Assembly (NCBI RefSeq): GCF_003367905.1
Contig: NZ_CP029462.1
Coordinates: forward strand, 806,001-870,000
Length of the DNA: 64,000 nucleotides
Source of the DNA: Megasphaera stantonii
GTDB lineage: Bacteria; Bacillota; Negativicutes; Veillonellales; Megasphaeraceae
Direction of reading: 5' to 3'
The position numbers and the translations under genes were made by a program. Positions 49,265 through 57,145 of this stretch are shown here, in pieces. Every line of letters starts with the position of its first letter. Position 1 is the stretch's first letter. The notes under the pieces are model-generated. The model searched no databases, was not told the DNA's origin, and was given only the letters and a program-made list of their open reading frames with translations.

Positions 49265-50818
49265 ATGAAAAAAGTGAAAGTTATCACATCATCTCAAGCA
49301 GCCGAATTGGTCAAAGATAACGATACCATAACGTCTATCGGCTTCGTCAGCTGCGCTCATCCCGAGGCTTTGACCAAAGCCTTGGAAAAACGATTTTTAG
49401 AAACAGGCTCTCCTAAAAATCTGACGTATATGTACGCCGCATCGCAGGGAAAACGCGATGGCCGCGGCGGTGAACATCTCGCTCACGAAGGGTTGCTGAA
49501 GCGTATTATTATCGGCCACTACCAAACGGTACCGGCAATCGGCAAGTTGGCCGTAGAAAACAAAATCGAAGCGTATAACTGCTCTCAAGGCACGTTAGTT
49601 CATTGGTTCCGAGCCTTGGCCGGCCATAAAATCGGTGTGTTTACCGATATTGGTCTCGGTACCTTCCTCGATCCTCGTCAAGGCGGCGGCAAGCTCAATG
49701 ACGTTACAAAGGAAGACATTGTAAAACTGTTGGAAATCGAAGGACAGGAACAGCTTTTCTACCCGACATTCCCGATCAACGTCGCCTTCCTGCGCGGTAC
49801 ATATGCCGACGAATGCGGCAATATTACGATGGAAGAAGAAGTAGCTCCGTTGGAAAATACGTCCGTAGCCCAGGCAGTTCATAACTGCGGCGGCATCGTC
49901 GTCGTTCAGGTTAAACAAATTGTCGAACACGGCAACTTGGACCCGCGCCTCGTAAAAATCCCCGGGATTTACGTCGATTACGTCGTAGTCGCCGACGAAG
50001 CCGACCATGAACAGGCCTTTGGCTGTGCATACGATCCGACGCTGTGCGGTGAACGTCGCGCCCCCTTAGGCGAAGCTAGCGAAGCGCTTCCTATGAGCGC
50101 CAAGAAAATTATCGGTCGCCGCGGCGCCTTGTTCCTAAAGGAAAACGCCATCGTCAATCTCGGCGTAGGCGCACCGGAATATGTCGCTTCCATCGCTGAT
50201 GAAGAAGGCATTTCCGATACGATTACCTTAACGGTGGAAAACGGAGCCATCGGCGGCGTGCCCCAGGGCGGCGCGCAGTTCGGCTCAACGCGAAACGCCG
50301 AAGCCATCATCGATCACACCTACCAATTTGATTTCTACGACGGCGGCGGTTTGGATATGGCCTTTTTAGGCTTGGCGCAATGCGATAAAACAGGCAACAT
50401 CAACGTCAGCAAATTTGGAACGAACATCGCCGGCTGCGGCGGTTTTCCCGATATTTCCCAGCAGACGCCAAACGTATTCTTCTGCGGCACCTTTACGGCC
50501 GGCGGCTTAAAAATCGCCGTTGAAGATGGCAAGGTACACATTGTACAAGAAGGTAAATCAAAGAAGTTTGTCGATGCCGTAGATCAGATTACGTTCAATG
50601 GAGCATACGCCGCCCGCCGCGGTCAGCATGTCTTTTACATTACAGAACGATGCGTTTTTGAATTGACGGCAGAGGGTTTGAAGTTGATCGAAGTGGCCCC
50701 TGGCATCGACGTCGAAAAGGATATCCTCGCCCATATGGATTTCAAGCCCATCGTAGGAGAATACAGCCTGATGGACAGCCGCATTTTCCAAGACGGGCCG
50801 ATGGGCTTAAAACAGTAA
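49265..50818 (+). CDS. pct: Propionate CoA-transferase
   Basis: A 517-residue family I CoA-transferase that activates lactate with CoA from propionyl- or acetyl-CoA. The sequence closely resembles what I remember of M. elsdenii Pct along its whole length (for example NDTITSIGFVSCAHPEALTK, NCSQGTLVHWFRALAGHK). The active-site glutamate is near residue 325 in TLTVENGAIGGVPQGG. It is first in the operon with the lactoyl-CoA dehydratase genes, which fixes its role as the entry step of the acrylate pathway. It is clearly distinct from the two duplicated paralogs at 39925 and 44194. Confidence 0.96.
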   Translation: MKKVKVITSSQAAELVKDNDTITSIGFVSCAHPEALTKALEKRFLETGSPKNLTYMYAASQGKRDGRGGEHLAHEGLLKRIIIGHYQTVPAIGKLAVENKIEAYNCSQGTLVHWFRALAGHKIGVFTDIGLGTFLDPRQGGGKLNDVTKEDIVKLLEIEGQEQLFYPTFPINVAFLRGTYADECGNITMEEEVAPLENTSVAQAVHNCGGIVVVQVKQIVEHGNLDPRLVKIPGIYVDYVVVADEADHEQAFGCAYDPTLCGERRAPLGEASEALPMSAKKIIGRRGALFLKENAIVNLGVGAPEYVASIADEEGISDTITLTVENGAIGGVPQGGAQFGSTRNAEAIIDHTYQFDFYDGGGLDMAFLGLAQCDKTGNINVSKFGTNIAGCGGFPDISQQTPNVFFCGTFTAGGLKIAVEDGKVHIVQEGKSKKFVDAVDQITFNGAYAARRGQHVFYITERCVFELTAEGLKLIEVAPGIDVEKDILAHMDFKPIVGEYSLMDSRIFQDGPMGLKQ

Positions 50819-50843
50819 TATATAACATAAGGAGATACTACAA

Positions 50844-51752
50844 ATGAAACCCATGAGATTACACCACGTCGGCATCGTATTGCCGACACTGCAGAAAGCG
50901 CACGACTTCATCGAAGCCAACGGCTTGGAAATCGACTATGCCGGCTTCGTCGACGCCTATCACGCCGACTTGATTTTCACCAAAAAGGGCCCTTTCAGCA
51001 GCCCTTTGGAAATGATCATCCCTCGCGAAGGTGTCCTGACGAAGTTCAATAACGGCAAAGGGGGCATCGCCCATATTGCCTTCGAAGTCGACGACGTAGA
51101 AGCTGTCCGCCAGGAAATGGAAGCTGAATGTCCCGGCTGCATGCTGGAAAAGAAAGCCGTATTAGGCACCGACGATATTATCGTCAACTTCCGCCGCCCC
51201 AGCACCAATCAGGGGATTCTCGTCGAATACGTTCAGACGACGGCTCCTATTACGGGCCGCGACGTCAACCCGTTTGAATCCTTGGGAGAAGCCGGCAAGC
51301 TCAATACATCATGGCATCCCATGCGCCTTCACCACGTCGGCATCGTCCTCCCGACGATGGAAAAAGCCGAAGCCTTTATCAAAGCCAACGGCCTTGAAGT
51401 CGATTACGCCGGCTTCGTCGACGCCTATCACGCCGACCTCGTCTTTACGAAGAAAGGCGAATTCAGTACGCCGCTGGAAATGATTATCCCCCGCGAAGGC
51501 GTCCTGACGAAATTCAACAACGGTAAAGGCGGCATCGCTCATATCGCGTTTGAAGTCGACGACGTAGAAGCCGTCCGTCAGCATATGGAAAAAGAATGCC
51601 CCGGCTGCATGCTGGAAAAGAAAGCCGTATTAGGCACCGACGACATCATCGTCAACTTCCGCCGCCCCAGCACCAATCAGGGCATCCTCGTCGAATACGT
51701 TCAGACCATCGCCCCGATCAACCGCAGCAACCCTAATCCCTTTGAAAAATAA
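50844..51752 (+). CDS. Two-domain VOC protein, methylmalonyl-CoA epimerase-like
   Basis: A 302-residue protein made of two nearly identical vicinal-oxygen-chelate halves 156 residues apart. Each half keeps the metal-ligand pattern of methylmalonyl-CoA epimerase: H8, E56, H77 and E128 in the first, H164, E212, H233 and E284 in the second. Motifs are LHHVGIVLP, PLEMIIPREGVLTKF and GGIAHIAFEVDDV. It lies 25 bases after pct and just before lcdC, inside the acrylate operon. Related enzymes epimerise 2-methylmalonyl-CoA or act as glyoxalases. A lactoyl-CoA epimerase role is my inference. Confidence 0.85.
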   Translation: MKPMRLHHVGIVLPTLQKAHDFIEANGLEIDYAGFVDAYHADLIFTKKGPFSSPLEMIIPREGVLTKFNNGKGGIAHIAFEVDDVEAVRQEMEAECPGCMLEKKAVLGTDDIIVNFRRPSTNQGILVEYVQTTAPITGRDVNPFESLGEAGKLNTSWHPMRLHHVGIVLPTMEKAEAFIKANGLEVDYAGFVDAYHADLVFTKKGEFSTPLEMIIPREGVLTKFNNGKGGIAHIAFEVDDVEAVRQHMEKECPGCMLEKKAVLGTDDIIVNFRRPSTNQGILVEYVQTIAPINRSNPNPFEK

Positions 51753-51779
51753 CAACGCAAACCAGAAAGGATGAAACCC

Positions 51780-52556
51780 ATGTATACTCTTGGAATCGAC
51801 GTCGGCTCGTCGTCGTCCAAAGCCGTCATTTTAGAAAATGGAAAACATATCATATCCCACGCTGTCGTGGAAATCGGCACGGGGTCGACAGGGCCGGAAC
51901 GCGTTCTGGAAGACGTCTTCTCCGGCACGGGCCTTACGATGGACGACATGGCCCATATCATTGCGACGGGCTATGGGCGCTTCAACGTCGACTGCGCCAA
52001 AGGCGAAGTCAGCGAAATTACCTGCCACGCCAAAGGAGCCCTCTTCGAATGTCCCGGCACGACGACGATTCTTGACATTGGCGGCCAAGACGTAAAAGCA
52101 ATAAAGCTAAATACACAAGGCTTGGTCATGCAGTTCGCCATGAACGACAAATGCGCCGCCGGTACGGGCCGCTTCCTCGATGTCATGTCCAAGGTATTGG
52201 AAATCCCTATGTCCGATATGGGCGACTGGTATTTTAAATCACAAAACCCGGCCCCGGTCAGCAGCACCTGCACGGTCTTCGCCGAATCGGAAGTCATTTC
52301 CCTGTTGTCTAAAAACGTCCCGAAGGAAGACATCGTCGCCGGCGTGCACCGCTCTATCGCCAGCAAGGCCAGCGCCTTGGTCCGCCGCGTCGGCGTCGGT
52401 CCCGACCTTACCATGACCGGCGGCGGTTCCCGCGACGCCGGCGTCGTAGACGCTATATCCAAAGAATTAGGCATTCCCGTCAATGTAGCCCTGCACCCCC
52501 AGGTAGTCGGAGCACTGGGCGCCGCATTGATTGCCTATGATAAAGTCACCAAATAA
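51780..52556 (+). CDS. lcdC: Activator of lactoyl-CoA (2-hydroxyacyl-CoA) dehydratase
   Basis: A 258-residue ASKHA-fold ATPase that injects one electron into the dehydratase. The ATP site motifs are GIDVGSSSSKAVIL at the N terminus and ILDIGGQDVKAI near residue 100. The cysteines C125 (NDKCAAGTGRFLD) and C164 (SSTCTVFAESEV) hold the dimer-bridging 4Fe-4S cluster. I use the second ATG, since AAAGGA abuts the first one. It comes before lcdA, as usual. Confidence 0.95.
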   Translation: MYTLGIDVGSSSSKAVILENGKHIISHAVVEIGTGSTGPERVLEDVFSGTGLTMDDMAHIIATGYGRFNVDCAKGEVSEITCHAKGALFECPGTTTILDIGGQDVKAIKLNTQGLVMQFAMNDKCAAGTGRFLDVMSKVLEIPMSDMGDWYFKSQNPAPVSSTCTVFAESEVISLLSKNVPKEDIVAGVHRSIASKASALVRRVGVGPDLTMTGGGSRDAGVVDAISKELGIPVNVALHPQVVGALGAALIAYDKVTK

Positions 52557-52572
52557 CAAAGGAGAGATCTCA

Positions 52573-53859
52573 ATGAGTGAAGAAAAAACGATTGATATTG
52601 AAAGCATGAGCGCTAAAGACGCTCTCGGCTATTTTCTGCCGAAAGTAGACGAAGACGCCCGCATCGCAAAAAAAGAAGGCCGCCTCGTCTGCTGGTCCGC
52701 TTCCGTAGCACCTCCCGAATTCTGCACCGCTATGGACATTGCCATCGTATATCCTGAAACCCACGCCGCCGGCATCGGCGCCCGTCACGGCGCGCCGGCT
52801 ATGCTTGAAGTCGCTGAAAACAAAGGCTACAACCAGGATATCTGTTCGTACTGCCGCGTCAATATGGGCTACATGGAGCTCCTCAAGCAGCAGGCCCTGA
52901 CAGGTGAAACGCCGGAAGCCCTGAAAAACTCCCCCGCTTCGCCGATCCCCTTGCCGGACGTCATTCTGACCTGCAACAACATCTGCAACACCTTGCTCAA
53001 ATGGTATGAAAACATGGCAAAGGAACTGAACATTCCCTTAATTACCATCGACGTTCCGTTTAACCACGAATATCCCGTTACCAAACATGCCAAACAGTAT
53101 ATCGTCGGCGAATTCAAGCACGCCATCAAACAGCTCGAAGAATTATGCGGCCGTCCCTTCGACTATGACAAATTCTTCGAAGTACAGAAACAGACACAGC
53201 GTTCTATCGCCGCCTGGAACAAAATTGCCACGTATTTGACATATAAGCCGTCTCCCTTAAACGGCTTCGACCTGTTCAACTACATGGGCCTGGCCGTTGC
53301 GGCTCGTTCCTTAAATTATTCCGAAATCACCTTTAACAAACTCATCAAAGAATTAGACGCTAAATTAGCCGCTAAAAAATACGCTTTTGGCGAAAACGAA
53401 AAGACCCGCGTAACCTGGGAAGGCATCGCCGTATGGATCGCGTTGGGCCATACGTTCAAAGCCTTGAAGAATCAGGGCGCGTTGATGACCGGCTCAGCAT
53501 ATCCCGGCATGTGGGACGTTTCGTATGAACCGGGCAACCTCGAATCCATGGCCGAAGCTTACACGCGAACCTACATTAACTGCTGCCTCGAACGGCGCGG
53601 CGAAGTATTGGAAAAAGTCGTCCGCGACGGCCAGTGCGACGGCCTCATCATGCACCAGAACCGCTCCTGCAAGAACATGAGCCTCTTAAACGACGAAGGC
53701 GGCAAACGCATCCAGAAGAACCTCGGCGTCCCCTACGTCATTTTCGACGGCGACCAGACGGACCCCCGCAACTTCTCGGAAGCGCAGTTTGACACACGCG
53801 TAGAAGCATTATGCGAAATGATGAACGAAAAGAAAGCCAACGAAGGAGGCAATCACTAA
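52573..53859 (+). CDS. lcdA: Lactoyl-CoA dehydratase, alpha subunit
   Basis: A 428-residue FldB/FldC/HgdA-type subunit that, with LcdB, removes water from (R)-lactoyl-CoA to give acryloyl-CoA by a ketyl-radical mechanism. Cysteines in ICSYCRVNMGYM and TCNNICNTLLKWYE are candidate cluster ligands, as in the family. I start at MSEEKTIDIESM, after GGAGAG; an in-frame upstream ATG would overlap lcdC. The stop overlaps the lcdB start. Other 2-hydroxyacyl-CoA substrates are possible, but the linked pct supports lactate. Confidence 0.93.
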   Translation: MSEEKTIDIESMSAKDALGYFLPKVDEDARIAKKEGRLVCWSASVAPPEFCTAMDIAIVYPETHAAGIGARHGAPAMLEVAENKGYNQDICSYCRVNMGYMELLKQQALTGETPEALKNSPASPIPLPDVILTCNNICNTLLKWYENMAKELNIPLITIDVPFNHEYPVTKHAKQYIVGEFKHAIKQLEELCGRPFDYDKFFEVQKQTQRSIAAWNKIATYLTYKPSPLNGFDLFNYMGLAVAARSLNYSEITFNKLIKELDAKLAAKKYAFGENEKTRVTWEGIAVWIALGHTFKALKNQGALMTGSAYPGMWDVSYEPGNLESMAEAYTRTYINCCLERRGEVLEKVVRDGQCDGLIMHQNRSCKNMSLLNDEGGKRIQKNLGVPYVIFDGDQTDPRNFSEAQFDTRVEALCEMMNEKKANEGGNH

Positions 53860-54980
53860 TGAGCCATATTGATGAACTGATCAGCAAATTTCAAGACGTA
53901 GCAAACCATCCGAAAAAAACGGTATTAGAATATAAAAAGAACACCGGCAAAGGCCTCGTCGGCATTATGCCCTACTATGCACCGGAAGAAATCGTATACG
54001 CCGCAGGCTATCTCCCTGTCGGACTCTTCGGCGCGCAGAAACCGCAGATTTCCGCAGCCCGCACGTATTTGCCGCCCTTCGCCTGCTCCCTCATGCAGGC
54101 CGACATGGAGCTGCAGCTCAACGGTACCTATGACTGTCTCGATGCGGTCATCTTCTCCGTCCCCTGCGATACGCTCCGCTGCATGAGCCAGAAATGGCAC
54201 GGCAAAGCTCCGGTCATCGTATTTACGCATCCGCAAAACCGTAAAATCGATGCTGCTGTCGACTTCCTCAAAGGCGAATACGAACACGTCCGCAGCGAAT
54301 TAGAACGCATTTTGGGCGTAACCATTACCGACATGGCTTTGCAGGAAGCAATCAAAGTCTACAACGAAAACCGCCGCGTCATGCGCGAATTCTGCGACGT
54401 CGCCGCTCAGTATCCGCAAATCTTTACGCCGGTAAAACGCCATGACGTCATCAAAGCCCGCTGGTTCATGGATAAAGCCGAACACACGGCCTTAGTCCGT
54501 CAGCTCATCGACGCCGTCAAAGCCGAACCGGTACAGCCCTGGAAGGGCAAGAAGATTATTCTGTCCGGCATTATGGCCGAACCGGACGAATTCCTCGACA
54601 TCTTCAGCGAATTCAACATGGCCGTCGTCGCCGACGATTTGGCCCAGGAATCGCGCCAGTACCGCAACGACGTTCCCTCCGGCATCGATCCGTTGGAACA
54701 GCTTGCTAAATGGTGGCAGGACTTCGACGGTTGCCCCTTGGCTATGAACCCGGACAAACCGCGCGGACAAATGCTTATCGACATGGCGAAAAAATACGAC
54801 GCCGACGCTGTTGTCGTCTGCTTGATGCGCTTCTGCGACCCCGAAGAATTCGATTATCCTATCTACAAAGTCGAATTTGAAGAAGCAGGACTTCGCTATA
54901 CTGTTCTCGACGTCGATTTGGAATCGCCGTCTTTGGAACAGATGCGTACCCGTATTCAGGCATTCTCTGAAATGCTCTAA
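53859..54980 (+). CDS. lcdB: Lactoyl-CoA dehydratase, beta subunit
   Basis: A 373-residue partner of LcdA. Its ATG shares a base with the lcdA stop (TAATG), with GGAGG upstream, so the subunits are translated together. The motifs GIMPYYAPEEIVYAAGYLPV and CDPEEFDYPIYK fit the beta subunit of 2-hydroxyacyl-CoA dehydratases, with cysteines in PPFACSLMQAD and LMRFCDPEEF as likely cluster ligands. After its stop a large hairpin precedes the acyl-CoA dehydrogenase gene. Confidence 0.93.
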   Translation: MSHIDELISKFQDVANHPKKTVLEYKKNTGKGLVGIMPYYAPEEIVYAAGYLPVGLFGAQKPQISAARTYLPPFACSLMQADMELQLNGTYDCLDAVIFSVPCDTLRCMSQKWHGKAPVIVFTHPQNRKIDAAVDFLKGEYEHVRSELERILGVTITDMALQEAIKVYNENRRVMREFCDVAAQYPQIFTPVKRHDVIKARWFMDKAEHTALVRQLIDAVKAEPVQPWKGKKIILSGIMAEPDEFLDIFSEFNMAVVADDLAQESRQYRNDVPSGIDPLEQLAKWWQDFDGCPLAMNPDKPRGQMLIDMAKKYDADAVVVCLMRFCDPEEFDYPIYKVEFEEAGLRYTVLDVDLESPSLEQMRTRIQAFSEML

Positions 54981-55000
54981 TTCTTTCACATCGTTGTATA

Positions 55001-55041
55001 ACGCCAAGGCTTACGCGCCTTCAAGGAGCCGGCCTTGGCGT
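55001..55041 (+). terminator. Intra-operon hairpin between lcdB and the acyl-CoA dehydrogenase gene
   Basis: Perfect ten-base arms (55001-55010 and 55032-55041) enclose a 21-base interior, which can add a small CCTT/AAGG stem. Only a weak T stretch follows (TTTACATATA). It may cause partial termination or mRNA processing rather than a full stop. Confidence 0.55.
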
Positions 55042-55085
55042 TTACATATATTCACTTATTTTAATTTTTAGGAGGAATACAACTC

Positions 55086-56231
55086 ATGGATTTTAAGCTC
55101 ACAGAAATGCAGCAAGACATTGCAAACCTCGCGAAAGATTTCGCTGAAAAGAAATTGGCCCCGACCGTCAAAGAACGCGACGAAAAAGAAGTCTTCGACC
55201 GCGCTATCCTCGATGAAATGGGCACCCTCGGCCTCCTCGGCATTCCCTGGGAAGAAGAAAACGGCGGCGTTGGCGCCGACTTCCTCAGCCTGGCCGTTGC
55301 CTGCGAAGAAGTCGCAAAAGTCGACCCCTCCATCGCTTTGAGCTTCGAAGTTCACACCATGCTCTGCTCCTGGCCTATCTGGAAGTTCGGCACGGCAGAA
55401 CAGAAAGAAAAATATTTGAAACCCCTGGCAGAAGGCACGAAGCTCGGCGCTTTCGGCTTGACCGAACCCAACGCCGGCACGGACGCCCTCAACGGCTCCA
55501 CAACAGCCGTTAAAGAAGGCGACTACTACGTCCTCAACGGCTCCAAAGTGTTCAACACCAACGGCGGCGAAGCCGACGTAACCATCGTATTCGCAGCTAC
55601 GGACAAATCCAAGGGCGCGAAGGGCATGAGCGCGTTCATCGTCGAAAAAGGTATGGAAGGCTTCACCTACGGCAAAGAAGAAGTTAAAATGGGTATCCGT
55701 GCTTCCGTACAGCGTGAACTCGTATTCCAGAACGTCAAAGTTCCGGCAGCCAACCTCCTCGGCAAGGAAGGCGAAGGCTTCAAGATCGCTATGATGACCC
55801 TTGACGGCGGCCGCGTAGGCGTCGGCGCACAGGCTCTCGGCATTGCAGAAGGCGCGTATAACGAAGCTGTGAAATACGCAAAAGAACGCGTTCAGTTCGG
55901 CAAACCCATCGCTACGAAACAGGCCATCGCCTTCATGCTCGCTGACATGAAGCTCAAGATTGAAACGGCTCGCCTCGCCGTATACAAAGCTGCCTGGAAG
56001 ATGGGCCAGCCCGACGTGAAGTCTTACTCCATGGACGCGGCTATCGCTAAGAAATACGCTTCCGACATCGCTATGCAGGTCACGACAGACGCCGTACAGG
56101 TCTTCGGCGGCTACGGCTTCACCCGCGAATACCCGGTAGAACGGTACATGCGCGACGCCAAGATCACCCAGATCTACGAAGGCACGAACCAGGTACAGCA
56201 GATGATTATTTCCGGCTCTATCCTGCGGTAA
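55086..56231 (+). CDS. Acyl-CoA dehydrogenase, probable acryloyl-CoA reductase
   Basis: A 381-residue FAD enzyme of the short-chain acyl-CoA dehydrogenase family. GAFGLTEPNAGTDALNGSTT and KVFNTNGGEADVTIVFAAT line the flavin and substrate sites, and the catalytic glutamate is in IYEGTNQVQQM near residue 364. In this operon it should reduce acryloyl-CoA to propionyl-CoA, the last carbon step of the acrylate pathway. Butyryl-CoA dehydrogenase is the alternative. No etfA/etfB genes lie beside it, so its electron partner must be encoded elsewhere. GGAGGA precedes the ATG. Confidence 0.9.
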   Translation: MDFKLTEMQQDIANLAKDFAEKKLAPTVKERDEKEVFDRAILDEMGTLGLLGIPWEEENGGVGADFLSLAVACEEVAKVDPSIALSFEVHTMLCSWPIWKFGTAEQKEKYLKPLAEGTKLGAFGLTEPNAGTDALNGSTTAVKEGDYYVLNGSKVFNTNGGEADVTIVFAATDKSKGAKGMSAFIVEKGMEGFTYGKEEVKMGIRASVQRELVFQNVKVPAANLLGKEGEGFKIAMMTLDGGRVGVGAQALGIAEGAYNEAVKYAKERVQFGKPIATKQAIAFMLADMKLKIETARLAVYKAAWKMGQPDVKSYSMDAAIAKKYASDIAMQVTTDAVQVFGGYGFTREYPVERYMRDAKITQIYEGTNQVQQMIISGSILR

Positions 56232-56273
56232 TCGTACTCTCCACACATACAGAGCTTGCCATTTCTGTTCCCC

Positions 56274-56313
56274 AAAGCATCTCCCGGCAGTTTCCGCCGA
56301 GAGATGCTTTTTT
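56274..56313 (+). terminator. Terminator of the acrylate operon
   Basis: Ten-base arms (56274-56283 and 56301-56310) plus inner pairing, followed by a T run, about 43 bases after the dehydrogenase stop. Confidence 0.88.
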
Positions 56314-56315
56314 CA

Positions 56316-56344
56316 TTGCCCATACGCCGCCAATGCGCTACAAT
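56316..56344 (+). promoter_or_regulatory. Promoter of aroD
   Basis: TTGCCC (56316-56321), 17 bases, TACAAT (56339-56344), directly after the acrylate terminator and 43 bases before aroD. Confidence 0.65.
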
Positions 56345-56386
56345 AACATCAAACCCATTCACGCGATATACGCGAAGGAGGATATA

Positions 56387-57145
56387 ATGATCACTATTGG
56401 CAACGCAGCCCTCGACAACGGCATGCCCAAAATCTGCGTCCCCATTGTCGGACGCACTGTCGAAGAATTGATACAGGAATGCCGTTACCTGCAAGATAAA
56501 CCGTACGACGTCGTCGAACTCCGCATCGACTTCTTAGCAGACGTCACGTCCCTTCCCGCCGTCGGCGAAGCTCTGGCAGCCGTCCGCAGGGAGCTCCCGA
56601 ACAGCGCCTTCTTGTTTACCTTCCGCACGAAGGAAGAAGGCGGCGAAACGGCCGTCCCGGAAGCCTATTATTTTGAATTAATCCAGTACGCCGTCGCCAG
56701 CGGCAAGGTCGACGCCGTCGATGTAGAATACTTCCGCAATCAGGACAGCATCTGCCAGACCCTGGCCGTCGCCAAGGAACATGGCGTCACCGTCGTCATG
56801 AGCAACCACGACTTCGAAAAAACGCCGTCTTTCGACGAAATCACGGGCCGCCTCATCGGCATGAAGCAATTAGGCGCCGACGTAGCCAAATTGGCCTGCA
56901 TGCCGAATTCGGCTAAAGATGTGCTCACCCTCTTATCGGCTACGGAAGCCGTCAAAGCCCAATATCCGGACGAACCGATCATCACCATGTCCATGGGCAA
57001 ATTAGGCGTCATCAGCCGTATCAGCGGCGAAACCTTTGGCTCAGCCATGACATTCGGGTCTGCGAAAAAAGCCTCTGCACCAGGACAATTAGATATCACA
57101 GCTCTGCACTCCATATTGCATACCCTGCACGGCAGTAAATCATGA
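56387..57145 (+). CDS. aroD: Type I 3-dehydroquinate dehydratase
   Basis: A 252-residue TIM-barrel enzyme interconverting 3-dehydroquinate and 3-dehydroshikimate through a lysine Schiff base. The lysine is K168 (ADVAKLACMPNS) and the acid-base histidine H141 (MSNHDFEKTP), close to the family's H143/K170. I start at the ATG after GGAGG; the 18 upstream codons run into the promoter. It is convergent with the MFS gene, with six bases of overlap. Its neighbourhood of transporter, YdiB-like dehydrogenase and TIM-barrel genes suggests a catabolic rather than biosynthetic role. Confidence 0.95.
   Translation: MITIGNAALDNGMPKICVPIVGRTVEELIQECRYLQDKPYDVVELRIDFLADVTSLPAVGEALAAVRRELPNSAFLFTFRTKEEGGETAVPEAYYFELIQYAVASGKVDAVDVEYFRNQDSICQTLAVAKEHGVTVVMSNHDFEKTPSFDEITGRLIGMKQLGADVAKLACMPNSAKDVLTLLSATEAVKAQYPDEPIITMSMGKLGVISRISGETFGSAMTFGSAKKASAPGQLDITALHSILHTLHGSKS

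Noticed and set aside
53811-53858. Upstream extension of lcdB by 16 codons into lcdA
   Set aside because: GGAGG and the TAATG overlap define the start at 53859, and MSHIDELISKF fits the family N terminus.
55068-56246. Minus-strand open frame of 392 codons opposite the acyl-CoA dehydrogenase
   Set aside because: It mirrors a highly conserved enzyme gene with biased codon use. No start signal or known family.
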